24,822 bases of DNA from Pisolithus tinctorius (taxonomy: Eukaryota > Basidiomycota > Agaricomycetes > Boletales > Pisolithaceae): assembly GCA_024663395.1 (NCBI GenBank), contig JANFAH010000206.1:1-24822 (forward strand), in the 5' to 3' direction. Every line of letters begins with the position of its first letter. The first letter of the stretch is position 1. The notes beneath the pieces are model-generated. The model saw only the letters and a program-made list of their open reading frames with translations. It was not told where the DNA came from and ran no database searches. Positions 1-11,873 of the stretch are shown here, one piece after another. The position numbers and the translations under genes were made by a program.

Positions 1-2642
1 AAATGCCGGCTCGTGGTCTGACATCCGCAACCCCTTCTTCTCCCTCATAACGTGTTGTGCCATCAGCATCGCAGGGGTCATCTTCTCCCTTGCATTAAGC
101 TTGAACTTCGTCTTGCCCTCAGTACAGCCGAGTACTCTTCTCCTCAGCCTCCATCCGCTTCAACTCTCTCGCGCGTCTTCCTTCAATCTTCCCCCGTCGC
201 TTCCTCCGCGCGAGCGTTCCTTGGTGCCTCTTGTGCATCAAGAACACCGAATTGTGATCACTTGGGTGTGTAGCTGCAGCTCCCGTCCCAGCGTCTGGAA
301 CAAATGATCTGTAATCGTGGCCACCACTGCCCTCGCCATCGTTGACCTGCAGACACCCAAACGCACGCCGAAGACGCTGTCCAATCTTTTCTCCGGGTAG
401 GGCACATCCGCAGAACATATAAGGCAAACCATACGGTCCTAGAAATAGTACATCAGACTTGAAATCGTATCATCGCCCGAAACTTGACTACGCACCTGCC
501 AGGCACGACAAGTCACATCAAACGACGTAGCCAGCCTATCCTCTTCCACTTTATCATCGCTGCGGTGGTATGCATCAGTCACTCAAACCGATGCAGCACC
601 CGGCGGCATCGACGACGTACTGGTTGACATACCGCCCCACTAGCTCCACACATTCTTCTTCATACCTCCGCGTAATCAGCTGGTGGGTGTGCCACGCAAG
701 ATCTATATCGAGTGTGGGGACAAAGAATGAGCCTGGCGATTCAGTCATGAGGCCAAGGAAGCTGTGTATGTTCAGTTGTCATATGCGATGTGATGTGTCA
801 AGTAAGGAGGGATATTCACCCCTGTATCGAGCAATACAGTGCTTCAGCACCACAGTATCCTCCTCTGAATCGAAGAATCCAGGGTTTGTCCACCCTAAAT
901 CGTACATTTTCTGCGTGAAAGAGGATTGTCGGATGACCTGCGCACAAAAATAAAGTTGAAGGTTGGTCAGCCCACCGATCAGTCGCTCCTAGGGGGTAAA
1001 TACAACTCACAGCACCAACGAGATCTATAGAAAACATTCTATCGTCTGTATAGGCACCCAAAACCCTTCTCGTTCTACCCATCCGCAACGTTAGCAATTC
1101 CTTAGTCGAATACCTTCCCGAGAGAAAAAAAAACCGCGTACATCGTCTTTACACGAACACTCTCCAATATCTCCTTCCTTAGTTTCACCGCTTCCCACTT
1201 GTTCGCCCCCATAATATCCCGAACGGTTGGCATAGGTCCACCAGTTGGTCGTGCACCAGAAGCAGAAGAATTGTTAAAGAATTTGGCAAGAGCTGCAGAA
1301 CCCAAAATCATTTGTCTGATCTTCTCGGCGCGTACTGTATCGCAAGCATCTTGAGGGGTATGCAATGTACCACTACCCGCGTCGCCAGTCACACTGTTTC
1401 ATCATACATGCCAAAAAAGAAACTGGAAAGACATACGCGAGATATTTTCCGGGTGCCATTGGCTCTAGAACGTTCCTGAGGAACTTAGCCATGCCTAGCA
1501 TGTCCTTAGTGATACTCAAACCGCAGGAACATAATGCCTTGAAGGAGCTTTGGGTATAACCTCTTCCAGAGGAATCATGAAAGGCTGCACGTCGTCGCCG
1601 TCACCGGAGAACGAAGAGAAGCATAAAAGCGAATACGCACCAACGGAGAAAGTGCTTTCACACTTTGGGCACTTCACTGGTTTCTGTGTCAACACCCACA
1701 TGGCATCGAACGGGTCGTACGGCGTGCCAGTGCGTGTTTGCCATGTCTGAACGCGTGCAGCATGGGGCGTTTGGGTTGTCAGGAGCATGGGACAGTCCTG
1801 CAAGGATATCCGAGACATATTGAGACGGACAGCGGTAAGAGGGCACGGAAAGACGTACGAGACAGACTGCCATAGCCCGGCTATACTTAGCGAGCGTCTC
1901 CAAGGCAGGAATCCGAGTGGTGTCTTCGGCGTACCAGCTGGATACATGTGAAGGAAATCATGTTAGCGATGACTACATTTCTGCGAAGGAAGGAACGACG
2001 ATTGGAAGCGGCTTGATGATAAGGCGATATCTGGCGTAAACGCCTCGTCACGAGCGTGTACGATAAAGGATCCGAGGGTGAGGGAGTAATGACATGGAAT
2101 GAAGAACTTGCCTAGGATTGAGAAGATAGGCATGCCACACCATTACAACATCGATAGGTGGCAGACCCATCCATTCCTCATCCGTGTCCTCGATCGAGGT
2201 GCACCACCGCTCGAACCTACGCGAGGTCGTTAGTCCCGTCCAAGTTACGATCTGCCAACACGATAAATCGACAACAATTGGGACTATCAAACCTACCTCT
2301 CAACAGCCAACGACACAAACCAGGTCCATCTCCGCTCCCCATCCAAAGTTCGCGTACGTTGTGGGAACCTGTTATCCGCGCCTTCTTGTACCTTCTTCCT
2401 CAACTCATGGAACGCATGTAGGAGCGCTAGATGACCTTTGAGTTGGGAGGGGGTAACGAGATATACTTTCTCTGCGCCCGATGGTCCCGTCCATTTGCTG
2501 GGTTGATACGGGTGTTATTGCTGGGCGTCAGTGGGGATAATATGGGATCAGTAAGACGCGGTTGCGTTGGCATTCTAGTCTCCGTGGTGAAATTTGCATG
2601 TTCAGTGTAGATGGGTGGGGGTACATCTTCTGGCATGACCAT
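1..2642 (-). CDS. GRDP-like (DUF1399) protein, multi-exon, C-terminus possibly off the left edge
   Basis: Minus-strand gene of the fungal GRDP-like/DUF1399 family (glycine-rich-domain-protein-like); molecular role unknown. ATG at 2642. Exons I can place: 2642-2297, 2216-2112, 1937-1859, 1797-1641, 1584-1561, 1494-1437, 1372-1142, 1074-1011, 937-820, 761-621, 559-496, and from 438 to a stop at 119. Family hallmarks in order: WTWFVSLAVER, LPPIDVVMVWHAYLLNP, WYAED, WQTRTGTPYDPFDAM, a KCPKC pair, KFLRNVLEPMAPGKYLAGT, RRVLGAYTDDRMFS, VPTLDIDLAWHTHQL, HDDKVEEDRL, PYMFCGCALPGEKIGQRL and THPSDHNSVF. The W-H-x-x-L/H-Q motifs resemble a conserved His scaffold. The frame needs one extra base near 2445, 820 and 434. 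Beyond the stop at 119 another frame ending HEPAF at the window edge resembles the family C-terminus, so the gene may continue leftward. The intron starting at 2111 has a GC donor (GCAAGT). The family call is from remembered motifs; splice sites are inferred. Confidence 0.85.
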
Positions 2643-4450
2643 CCACTTAATTGGGGTTGTTTCTGGCCCACAGGTATATCTTGGATGTACATATATATAG
2701 GCCTTGGAAGAATTCAGGGGGGATGCTTACTTACATAAGTCTAGTGGCACAGACGCGTGATGAGGCAGTGCATAGGTGGGGCTCAATCACAGCATATTCC
2801 GAGACTGCGTCGACTGGCTCGGAGTGTTGCCGAACTCGGAGAAATCGCGGGCCCCGTGCTGCACCCTCACTGCTGGTCTATAGTAAGTACGGGCGCCGAA
2901 CCAGTGTACATCTCGAAGAGCACTGCGACTGTGCCAGGAAGCGTGTCATAGAACATTCTAAGAGCCTCCTGTCAAATGTCATGTTTCGATTTGCGACCAA
3001 CTAGGTTTTGTACATACACTGGTTTGTACATAACTTTCAAAGGAGATAGGCTCCCACAGATGGTTGGATATGTCCGTGCTATGTTTCCATACGATTAATA
3101 TTGTGTCCAGACGCACTGGTGAGTCTTCGGATCAACATAAATGTTTTGCCTATCCACAGCGGAGCAGGTCGTCATTAAGTCACTGAGTGCCATGTTTAAC
3201 TCACGGACATTAGGAACGTGAGTTTTTAATACCCACATCCCAATGTTTTCGTTGGACCCTAAACATGTTCCATGCAACGAGCACGAAGTAATGTCCTGCA
3301 TTCTTCTTATTTACCAGTGAATCAAATTGACACCACTCAGGCGCCCCATCAAGGGCTACTTCGCCGGACTCGACGTTACGCAAAATGAAGGCGTGGACAA
3401 TGGGCACACGTACTAATTTATACTGTAAATGAGATACCTCCACATCAATGGTAGCAAGATGGAAAGGCCGAGAGTATGATTGGCAACTATTAGCTTGGTG
3501 ACCAGGATATCTAGACCATGCGACAACGAACCTAACTACGTCACTATTGTTCATTCTTGTCCGCAGGAAGGCAGTAACACCATCATGACAGGATGGATTT
3601 TACCTTGTAGGTTGCAGTGTTGCATGGAGTCAGATTCCATACCCAATGCAAGTCCTCTAACATCGATCCAGGTCGGTCGACATTTGAAAATTTGACCCTT
3701 GATCCCTAACCAGATGATGGTGACGTCTGAGAGCGTTTCCAAAGAAGGCTGTGTCGGAGGCACTGTTGGTTATGTAAGTAGTTCGACTTGCCTCGTTTGT
3801 CCGATGCTCGTGCGATAGGTACTAACTTTTTTTTACCGGTACGGAGCTCAAGCCTCGTGGGTCACGATGTCGTTCAGGATGGCCGCAGCTGTGTTCCATT
3901 CTCCCTGAAAAAAAAAAGACGGGACTAGCAAATGTTGCTCTTCGCTTCCCTTTGTCCCACAGGCACCATGTTCCGTCCTAGCTCAGCTACTCCGTTCTTC
4001 CTGGTCATCGAGAAACCTAATCGATCTTCCACTCGACAAGACGGACTCCTTAGTCACAGGCGCCTGGTATTCATTCCTCGCCATTCTGTAAACTTGGCTA
4101 GTGATACTCATTCAATGTCGCACAAACCACTCGTTTCAAGATGTCTCAACCTCTCATGAGTATCAGCTCTCACGTGAACGATAGAGATTCTTCATCAAAA
4201 TGCTGCTATCTCCCAGGAGGATGCGAAGGTTCACACTTCATATCTTACTGTCCCAGGCAAGAGCATGTGTTAAATTCGCAGACGCCCTTATCCACACATG
4301 AAACATGTCCTTTATGGCAGGTTGCCAATTGGGGACAATGATTATGCCGCCTTCGAACTACGACCGGGTCGTAGTATTCGGCCAAGGGAAGTTTCTTGCC
4401 TGAACTCGTGTCTACCGTCACCTGCCCCTGCATCTGTAACTCTTGGATTT
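2643..4450. other. No complete gene; exon-like fragments on the minus strand
   Basis: This stretch lies upstream of the GRDP-like ATG and holds no gene I recognise. Exon-like minus-strand pieces can be read. At about 3763-3606 the frame contains TLSDVTIIWLGIKG and CRPTWIDVRGLALGMESDS. It can be spliced to 3537-3328 (VRFVVAWSRYPGHQ, then VPIVHAFILRN and SGEVALDGAPEWCQFDS) and then to about 3250-3111 (NIYVDPKTHQCVWTQY, then TAA). The last piece loosely resembles the C-terminal half of a WW domain. Further pieces lie at about 3909-3840 (WNTAAAILNDIVTHEA) and 4433-4310. Some junctions are off by one base. It could be one degraded multi-exon gene of about 1.3 kb or unrelated open stretches. No start codon was fixed. 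Confidence 0.3.
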
Positions 4451-4558
4451 CTTGATGAACCAGCCTCTAAAAGCAGTTGTGATGACAACTTTGTTTGTGT
4501 CAGCCAATCTATCCACAAGGCAAATAACTAGCTTGGGTTGCCACAACTGTTGGCCGGA

Positions 4559-4624
4559 GTTCTAATGCTGCACGGTGCAGCGCGATAGCCTCCAAATCGG
4601 GCTTTCACCGTGTTGCATTAGAAC
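4559..4624. repeat. Imperfect inverted repeat (hairpin), 19-bp arms
   Basis: The left arm 4559-4577 (GTTCTAATGCTGCACGGTG) is the reverse complement of the right arm 4606-4624 with two mismatches. The loop is 28 nt. No flanking target-site duplication or transposase frame was seen. It could be a structured RNA, a tiny foldback element or a protein-binding palindrome. No coding frame spans it convincingly. Confidence 0.55.
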
Positions 4625-6021
4625 TTTGTCCCACAAGATCAGCCATGTCAAAATCGGATGATGTGGTCAATGTGTAACATAATGTGTTGGGCTCTATCAA
4701 ATTGGTCCTCCAGGGTGGCTGTCATTCACCAAACCCATTTTTGCCTCATCGGTGATCAGAGAACTTAAGAAGGGTCGTGAACCGGGCAGAGGTTGTCCCG
4801 CCAGGTGTGTGGCTATAAACATTCGCATTTTCCGAGACGTTCTGTCCAACCCCTCTCTCCACAATGTCGCCATTTATTTAAGTTAGGACAAGATCTTTGA
4901 AACTCTGCGAGGCCTAACGTGGATGATCGATGAAGTTAGGCGTGCTGTTAACATTTGCTGAAGTCTGACATGCTGGACACCCTGGTTGACAATCGTTTCA
5001 CAGCGTGTTCAAGCTCACAATCTATTACTGGAGCTACTGAAGCCTAATCATGTGGCGCCGAGGGTGGAGGGAAAAGTGGAAGTGACGCGGAATGAGGAGA
5101 GAGGAAGTACCGATCACTATGCTGCATATGCATGGCTGATCTCTGCGTCAACAAGGACATGCTCATTTGTACGGGTTGTACGCCGTCTCTATGTAGCAGG
5201 AAGAGAATCGTGAAAGTTTCGGAAACGGGTACATGTTCTCTGGCACATTTTCCATGCACGCAATCAGCCTGACATGTGGCTTGCCTTATGCCCTCTCAGA
5301 ACGGCTGCATGCGCCCATTCTCGAACCTGGAGGCTCGGACGGGGGATAGAGTTCTGATATAGTCCGTCTGCGGAAGATAGTGCTAGTGGGTCAATTTGGC
5401 CCGTGAGCCAGCCGCAATGTCCACAGCATCATTGCGTTTTATATCTCTCGACTCGTCCCATCCCCGCGTTTATGCTCTCTATCCCAACTCTAACTTGAAA
5501 AGCTTACACGAAATACTGTCAGAGACTACAGCTGCGGACCAGTTACGGAACCCGCTCGAGGTTCTATGAGTGGCAGACCGATAAATGTTGCCGTGGGTGT
5601 CTTAGGATTTTGTAACGCTATTTACTTTCGATTCCCGAGATAATGAAAAGAAAAAAAAAAGATACGGACTGATGGTGGAAAGTATTATCAGGTTATCATC
5701 GAGCACGCCTATATGTCAGATCCAGGATAACGAAGCACGGAAAAGAAGCACATAGATTATTGCACTCGGGTGCAATCAGGTTCGTGCAGGCGGGAAATGC
5801 TCGCCGCATATTAATTATAGGCTGAAGACAAGGGGCGCAGATGCGGGGATGCGGGCAAAACAGACTTCTAGATTGACATCAGTACCTTACAAACCGATAT
5901 CATTCATGCATGTGCATTGATGTAGTAGACAAGTAAGGGGGTTGGATTATGTAATAATCCCCCTACATGTGCGTGTCCTCCCCACACAATCGTTGTTCTC
6001 TCACTGCAACGACTAGCGCAC
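4625..6021. other. Intergenic region upstream of gene X
   Basis: About 1.4 kb with no gene I can support. Short frames on both strands around 4986-5260 overlap each other and lack homology or splice logic. The last 500 bases become AT-rich. They include a purine-rich A-tract at 5646-5662 and a small perfect palindrome with 7-bp arms (ATTGCAC/GTGCAAT) around 5759-5777. The 3' part presumably carries the promoter and 5' UTR of the gene starting at 6022; no clear TATA box was identified. Confidence 0.4.
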
Positions 6022-8233
6022 ATGCCAGCTCACGCCGCCGCTGTGGTTGTCGCCGTCGTCGCCGGTGTAGCAGCGCTAGCTGCTTTCCATCATGTAAGTC
6101 CAGTTCAATTATAAGTAGCTTGGAGCTCAACTTCACACAGTTTGTCTACGAACCTCACATCGCACCTACTCTCGAAGCATGGGCGGAAGATTTCGTCGCC
6201 CGCAGACGCGCTGCACGAGGCGCTGTCCCCATTCCTACTCCTACCCGACGGCGACGACGACGACGACAGCACTCACCCTCGTCCTCGTCATCGAGCTCCC
6301 GCAATTCATCTCCTGCTACACCAGGCGCTCACGGGTCACCCCGGGTCGACCCATCTGCCACCCGTACTCGTAGAGCTACCTGTAGGACTACTAGAACTCG
6401 TGGCAGAACCGGTCGAAGTTTCGACGATGCTGAATCTTACGAGCTAGAAGGTCTCATTGCTAACGATGTAGAGGAGTGGAGGAACGAGGTTAGGCGCAGT
6501 CAGGGCGAGGCTGGGTTACGCCGTCGTCGTGGATTCGGGCTTGGTGGACGAATGAACAATCCTAGCGACCATGACTTCGATCATATGAGCACGACACTCG
6601 ACGAGGTATGTCGCCGACCGTTTGTTTGTCCTCGTATGCGTGTACTAATACCAACGGCCTCGTGGTTCGTGATCGGCACCGACAGTCATTCACGGAACTT
6701 ACGCACACACCCATCGCCCCCACACACGTTATCTCCAATGTATCCTCACCTATCTCTTCCGATACGTTGTCCCTCCCATCGGTCCCGCACTCTCCAGCAC
6801 CCGCCAACCTGAGCATCAGAAACAGGTCAGGCTCAACCACGACCATCACCGCTACTGCCGTACAGGGACAAGAGCTCCATGCCTCCCAACGGACCGAGAC
6901 CTTGGCGACATCTTTGTCTCCTTCTGTTGTTGTGTTGCCAAAGTCTCCTGATGAAATCACCGAACCCGATACAGACACTCTCCCACCGTCGTCACTCACC
7001 TCTCCGCGTCTGATCACGATCCCTCCAATCGCCACCCCTCCGAGTGCTTTCGGTTCGCCACCTGTACTGCGATCATGCCCAGGTTACACCACCGTAGAAC
7101 GAGACGATGATTCTCCATTTGGACCACTTCTTCCTGATACGCCTCGATCAAGCCCAGCTCTGTACGCTGGCAGGCCCTTCTCCCCGATTGTTAGATTGCC
7201 GGGGTCTGCGTCGTCGCCCACGGCGCCAGGCATTGAGATCGCCAACGCTCCTCCGTTTTCAAGGGGTTCTTCTTTTGGACGGAGGGGAAGCACACTTGTA
7301 CATGAAATTTCCCGTGCAGAAGAAAATGGTACCACAGACAACATTGGAAGTCCTTTATCCGCCAGCTATGCTCAACCCGGCCGCGGCAGCACGCCCATCC
7401 ACAGCCCCATCCGTAGTCCACGCCATAACTCAAGCCCGGGACGCCAATCCCCCAACACGGTAGTACACCCATTGGACCTCAACTATACTGATCCTAACAG
7501 TAGTGTCGCCTCTTTGTCCCTACGGTACCCTGTACCACCGACGTCGCCAGTGATGGTATCCCCACCCCCGTCGGAGGGTGTAAGGTCATTGTCTAGTCCG
7601 TCTTCTCCTCGGAGTTCGATGTCCCCGCCCACCTCAGAAGAGCTGAGGTCGCTATCGAGTTTGTCGTCGAGGGGGTCGGTGTCGCCTGAATGGGCATCCT
7701 CACCTGTGTTTGCGTCGCCTGAACTGGTACTATCCTCTGGGTCAACTTCGCCAGTGTTGGTGCCCTCATCGCCTGTGGCGATTCCATCATCTTCCCCACC
7801 CGGGTCGGCGTCGGTTGTAGCAGGATTAAGCTCGTCCGCATCAACTTTACGTGTCCCCAAACCCTCGACGGCCGAACCAAGATCAGGGTTGGGAGGGTCT
7901 TCACCCGTACTATCCTCGCCCACGACCTCATATGCGTCGTTTGCATCGTTTGCCACGCCCGCATCTGCCGTGCGCACTGTCTCTTCGGTCTCGGACGACA
8001 GAGATATAGATTTTTTGTCTGCGGCAGACAGCGATAGTGAAGATGATGACGAGGAGAGGATGAAGAATACGACTTCACGTGTTCCCCTCCCTGACAGGGC
8101 TTACAACCCATTCTTGGACTACGAAGAAGTCTTTGAGGTCGGAAGCGATGGATCGGACGGCGATGATCATCGAAGTGATGAGAGTGGTTCGGATGGGTCG
8201 TGGGGCTCACATGGGAGTGCTGAGTTGCACTGA
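6022..8233 (+). CDS. Ser/Pro-rich protein with N-terminal membrane anchor (gene X)
   Basis: Unrecognised protein of 694 residues from three exons, all joined in phase 0: 6022-6093, 6141-6605, 6686-8233. The start at 6022 is chosen because it gives a 24-residue exon with an Ala/Val-rich hydrophobic run (AAAVVVAVVAGVAALAAF), a likely signal anchor. It is followed by GTAAGT and a 47-nt intron. Exon 2 continues with EPHIAPTLEAWAEDFVARRRAARG, a seven-Arg run, a poly-Ser stretch, and an acidic/Arg-rich segment around ELEGLIANDVEEWRNEVRR. Exon 3 (about 515 residues) is almost entirely Ser/Pro/Thr with SSP and SPP repeats, and should be disordered. It ends in an acidic tail with PLPDRAYNPFLDYEEVFEVGSDGSDGDD-like composition. 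A membrane-tethered, disordered phospho-acceptor or scaffold is an inference only. The last 270 bases recur, degraded, near 20300-20575. Confidence 0.8.
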
Positions 8234-8971
8234 GCACAGCGTTCACCGTCCATTTCGAATGTAAAAATTGGGTTGTCATTGGGGGGAACTTGGATGGCAT
8301 TGTGGATTATGTAAACTCTGTTTCCGTTTGTATGTTTCTCTGGTGACGGTGTACGATGAAGGTGAGATCTATTGGAATGTTGGGCGTAGATACACGTAGT
8401 TCTGCTGCTATAAAGTGTCCAAGTACTTCAAGTGCTTGATATGTATAGTGTCGGAACCAAAACAGGGAAGGTTTGGGAGGTATGTACAAACATTAGCAAA
8501 CACGTGCTAAAGGCGTTACGGAGATTACGACATGTGGTGTAGACTTATCCTTTTTACGGTATACTACATTTGACAGCAAGCACAGTCGGCCTCAGGGAAA
8601 CCCGACAAAAGCACGCTCAGAAGCGCGACTTCTCAGTGCTTTCAAACGTTTCGCTCTCCGAGGCACAGAGCTCAGTGCTTACGGTGATTGTCTCCGAACC
8701 GGTAGGCACACAGCATGCGTCCAGTCATCGAAACAACCTTAAATCAGATTAACGTTTGCGCTTACCATCCATTTCAATGGGTCAGGGCGCCCACGCTCAA
8801 CCTGCTGGGAATAATGCAAGAGACCGGGGAGTCAGGGAAAAATCTTTTCGACTTGTGAGTAAGTTCCTTCCTCTAGCAGTTTTCAGACCAACTCTTTGTT
8901 CTCGCCCATCGTTGCAACAAGAATTCCCTCATACCGATCGTCGTCCTGCACTTTCGGAGACGTCGAAAGGC
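8234..8971. other. Spacer between gene X and D1, with D1 upstream region
   Basis: About 740 bases holding the 3' UTR of gene X and the upstream region of D1. The final 100 bases before the D1 ATG (with GTCCTGCACTTTCGGAGACG) are conserved ahead of D2 at 11780-11873 (TTCCTGCACTTTCGAAGACG). They are more weakly conserved ahead of D3 (18150-18204) and at 16490-16545. This conserved stretch is probably 5' UTR or core promoter that was duplicated with the gene. Confidence 0.45.
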
Positions 8972-10678
8972 ATGGCGGCGAACCCACAATATATGTAAGT
9001 TGTTACATATGGGGATTGGGCGAGTGGTTGGCGGCTGATGTTTTCACGCCCATAGCCAAGGCCCGTTCCTCATCGGGCTGACCATAAACATCTTCCTCTA
9101 TGGTGTCATCACCACGCAGATCTACTTATATTTTTCAACGTATAAAAAGTGCGTGTCCCCTTAGGATCACCTTGGAGCAACCAGTCAACTTCTGTGCATA
9201 GAGATCCATTGTTGTTGAAGTCATTGTTGGTCTTATTTTTTTCTTCATGCAATGCGTTCACCCTCGCAAAACCCAGCATAGTGATTTTATACTTGGCGGA
9301 TACGCTCAACTGCGTCATCAGTATTTATTATATCTACAATGTTCTAGTCACTCACTTTGGTACGTCTTCTTGTTTAGCGTTCGCGCATTGAACTGAAGTA
9401 GATGGCATGTATGGGGCGTAGGCGATGCGGCAAACCTTCTGAGTAGTGATTGGGGTCAGTCCATAATTTTTTAGATGAAAGCTAGACTATCTGACACCCT
9501 CGGGCAGCATTTACAGGCGGTACGAATCCATGCCTGATATTCTTATATCCACCAGCTTAACAATGACTTCCACAACCACAGATGCCGTCTTGACTGCACG
9601 TCTTCATTCTCCCTCTCTCCTTCTCACCTAATGAGTCGCTGCAGGGCGCTATCAGTGGGGCTGTCCAACATTTCTTTGCGTGGCGGGTATATATATTGAC
9701 CAAGAACGTGTTTATCGTGGCGGCTATCGTTCTATGTAGCCTAGCCAACCTGGCAGGCTCGGTCGCTGCCACTGTCAGAATGGCCGCCAGCCCCAGTCTT
9801 TCCGTGTTGCCAAACCTCGACATTCAAGTTACGGTATGGTTGGTTGGGGGAGTCCTCGCTGATATGATCATCGCCGGTTCGCTTGTATGGCATCTGGTGG
9901 ATATTCACTTCTTGTCGCCTTTCGTCCTTTTAAAGCCGCATGTTTAGCAAAGACACAAACACCTTTACCCCGCACTGACCAGCACTATCAATCGGATTCT
10001 CAGGTGTGAGTCACGCAATGTATAGTGGTGCACGGACTCGTTGTTGACCGTGTGGCCATTCTAGTGACTGTACAGACTGGAGTTCTGACGACGATCGTTG
10101 CTATCATAGACTTGGCGTGCTACCTGGCCATCGTAAGTCACGTTCTCTGTCAATGTAATGTTCTCATCCCAATTGGTTTATAGAGTGCCGGCATGTAGGT
10201 TTTTTCCTCCATAACCTATACACAACAGGACCGACTTCTCACTCGACACTTGACCCAGCCATTTAATATTCAGCATGACACTGTCAAAGTTATATACAAA
10301 CTGCATGTTATCCACCCTAAACGCTCGTGCAGCAAGGAAATACGACGGATCGTCAGAGGACGAGGTAAGCCATGGCAGGAGACATGAGGTAAGGACTTTC
10401 GTTCAACCCGCTTTGTCGTCATGTCTCACGTTGCGCGAACAGTCGGTTGTGTTCCAGGCGCAGAGTACGCAGCCGGAGGTGCGCGAAATGCACTACAGTC
10501 TATTGGCCCATTATCCGGGTAGTAACCGACGCATTCTTTATAGGTTTTCGTGCAAGTCGAATCGCACCAGATGTCCGACATGGGTGATGATCTGCCGTAC
10601 GGAACTTTTCGTCAGGGCGATCCTTCCAAACATGGATGGAACGATGAGGAGGACAGTACGCATGCTGACAAAGTCTGA
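8972..10678 (+). CDS. DUF6534-type seven-helix membrane protein, copy D1
   Basis: Multi-pass membrane protein of the basidiomycete DUF6534 family; function unknown. Exons deduced by comparison with D2: 8972-8994, 9056-9148, 9202-9225, 9277-9359, an unresolved short exon near 9508-9590, 9645-9896, 9948-10005, 10065-10132, 10184-10194, 10259-10388, 10443-10478, 10544-10678. Landmarks: QGPFLIGLTINIFLYGV and TQIYLYFSTYKK (helix 1), DTLNCVISIYYIYNVLVTHF, AVQHFFAWRVYILTKNVF, VLCSLANLAGS, WLVGGVLADMIIAGSLVWHL, TVQTGVLTTIVAIIDLACYL, SKLYTNCMLSTLNAR and a hydrophilic tail ending HADKV. Only the exon after the HFG motif is unclear. In the frame matching DAVLTGAISGAV its donor is GC (GCACGT), where D2 and D3 have GT. 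The exon 4 to exon 5 phase is off by one base. The gene may therefore be functional with a GC-AG intron, or recently inactivated. Confidence 0.75.
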
Positions 10679-11873
10679 GAGCTGTGCTTTATTAATGTAC
10701 CATAATTGCAAGATTATAGTGGTGGATAATAGAACCCGCATCCTCGTTTACAGTAACGGAACGTCTGCATAGCCTCCATATCCATGGCAGTAGGGCGCAA
10801 GGCGGGGGGCATGAGTGCCCGCTAGCCTCATCAAAGCTCTTCGGTGCCTTGCTAAGTATCAAATCTGGGCGGTATGATGCCTCTGGCGGAGGCCCAGATG
10901 TCCGCCGTGGACCATGTCATCTGCGTTTTATCATTCTGCCTCCATAATGACATTTGCTTCACATGGTTACCTGCTACAAAACTCAGATCTACAGCCTGAT
11001 GCGATGGGATGAATACACTGTAGAAATGCACCCGTCCCCTTTCTACGCCCCCGTACACCGCCGAAGACGCCAATCGTGGCCCATTTGAGCTGCCTGCTGT
11101 GGCTTATTGACACGCCAAGCTTTACCGAATCCAGTAACCCAAGCATATACTCAGAAGATACTAAATAATTTGTTCCAAGGGCCGCTGTCATCCGCCCAGA
11201 TGCAGTCATATAATGTGTGTATCTGGGATTATTTATTAGATCCGAATCTGCATTCAGCTGGTGATATTACAGACATATGAACGCGGGATACCCACTTCAA
11301 CAGCAGGCTCCTTACCACCCTTGCTGGAGCGTTGAGGGACTTCATCCTACTTACTTGCACGTATTAGCCTGCTTCGACAGTAGTTACCACATGTTCGTGT
11401 CCATGTTTGCGTCCCCGATGAGTGACCAAGGATCTCAAAATATATACGCGTGGTGTTATTCCAGATTGAACTTAATACCAATTGTTGGTGAGTGAAACAT
11501 GGCTGTCATGTGAGGTTTCGTGGTCGCCCTAACAGTCGATCGATGTCGAGCCTCGAATATCGATTTTGCAAACACATGTATGTACTCATCCGCTGTTGAG
11601 ATCAAAGTTGATTACGTAAGCAGGGGCAATATCGCACCCAAGGTAAACGTTAACGCTAATTGAAGGTGTCACTGAGTTTACTCCAGAAACACAGGGGTGC
11701 TTTTATGTATACTAACCCTGGTCCTGACACAACAGTGCATAAAATGCCAAATCTTTTCAACATGTGATAAAGTTTGTTTTTCCCTCTTTTCGCCCCCGTC
11801 CATTGTTTCGTGTCGCTCGACAAGACTACATCGTACCGATTGTCTTCCTGCACTTTCGAAGACGTTGGAAGGC
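10679..11873. other. Spacer between D1 and D2
   Basis: About 1.2 kb. Overlapping short frames occur on both strands (for example minus 11209-10852) without splice support or a family I recognise. The 3' end (about 11780-11873) is the conserved upstream block seen before D1. I see nothing else supportable here. Confidence 0.4.

Noticed and set aside
2..307. Plus-strand open frame at the left edge with a hydrophobic start
   Set aside because: It lies antisense to the last exon of the GRDP-like gene, whose conserved residues are on the minus strand. The part before 119 is also antisense to a possible continuation of that gene.
1658..1903. Apparent frameshift inside the GRDP-like gene between the LETLAKYS and WQTRTGTPY segments
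   Set aside because: A 55-nt GTACGT...TTGCAG intron between 1859 and 1797 joins the two frames without any indel.
7483..8300. Long minus-strand frames of 164 and 235 residues
   Set aside because: They are shadows of the Ser/Pro-rich exon 3 of gene X; biased codons on the plus strand leave the opposite strand open.
9500..9600. Several in-frame stops (TAA, TGA) in D1 taken as RIP-like C-to-T mutation
   Set aside because: The stops occur in a frame that does not match the family. In the frame matching DAVLTG there are none, so no RIP claim is justified without a formal transition count.
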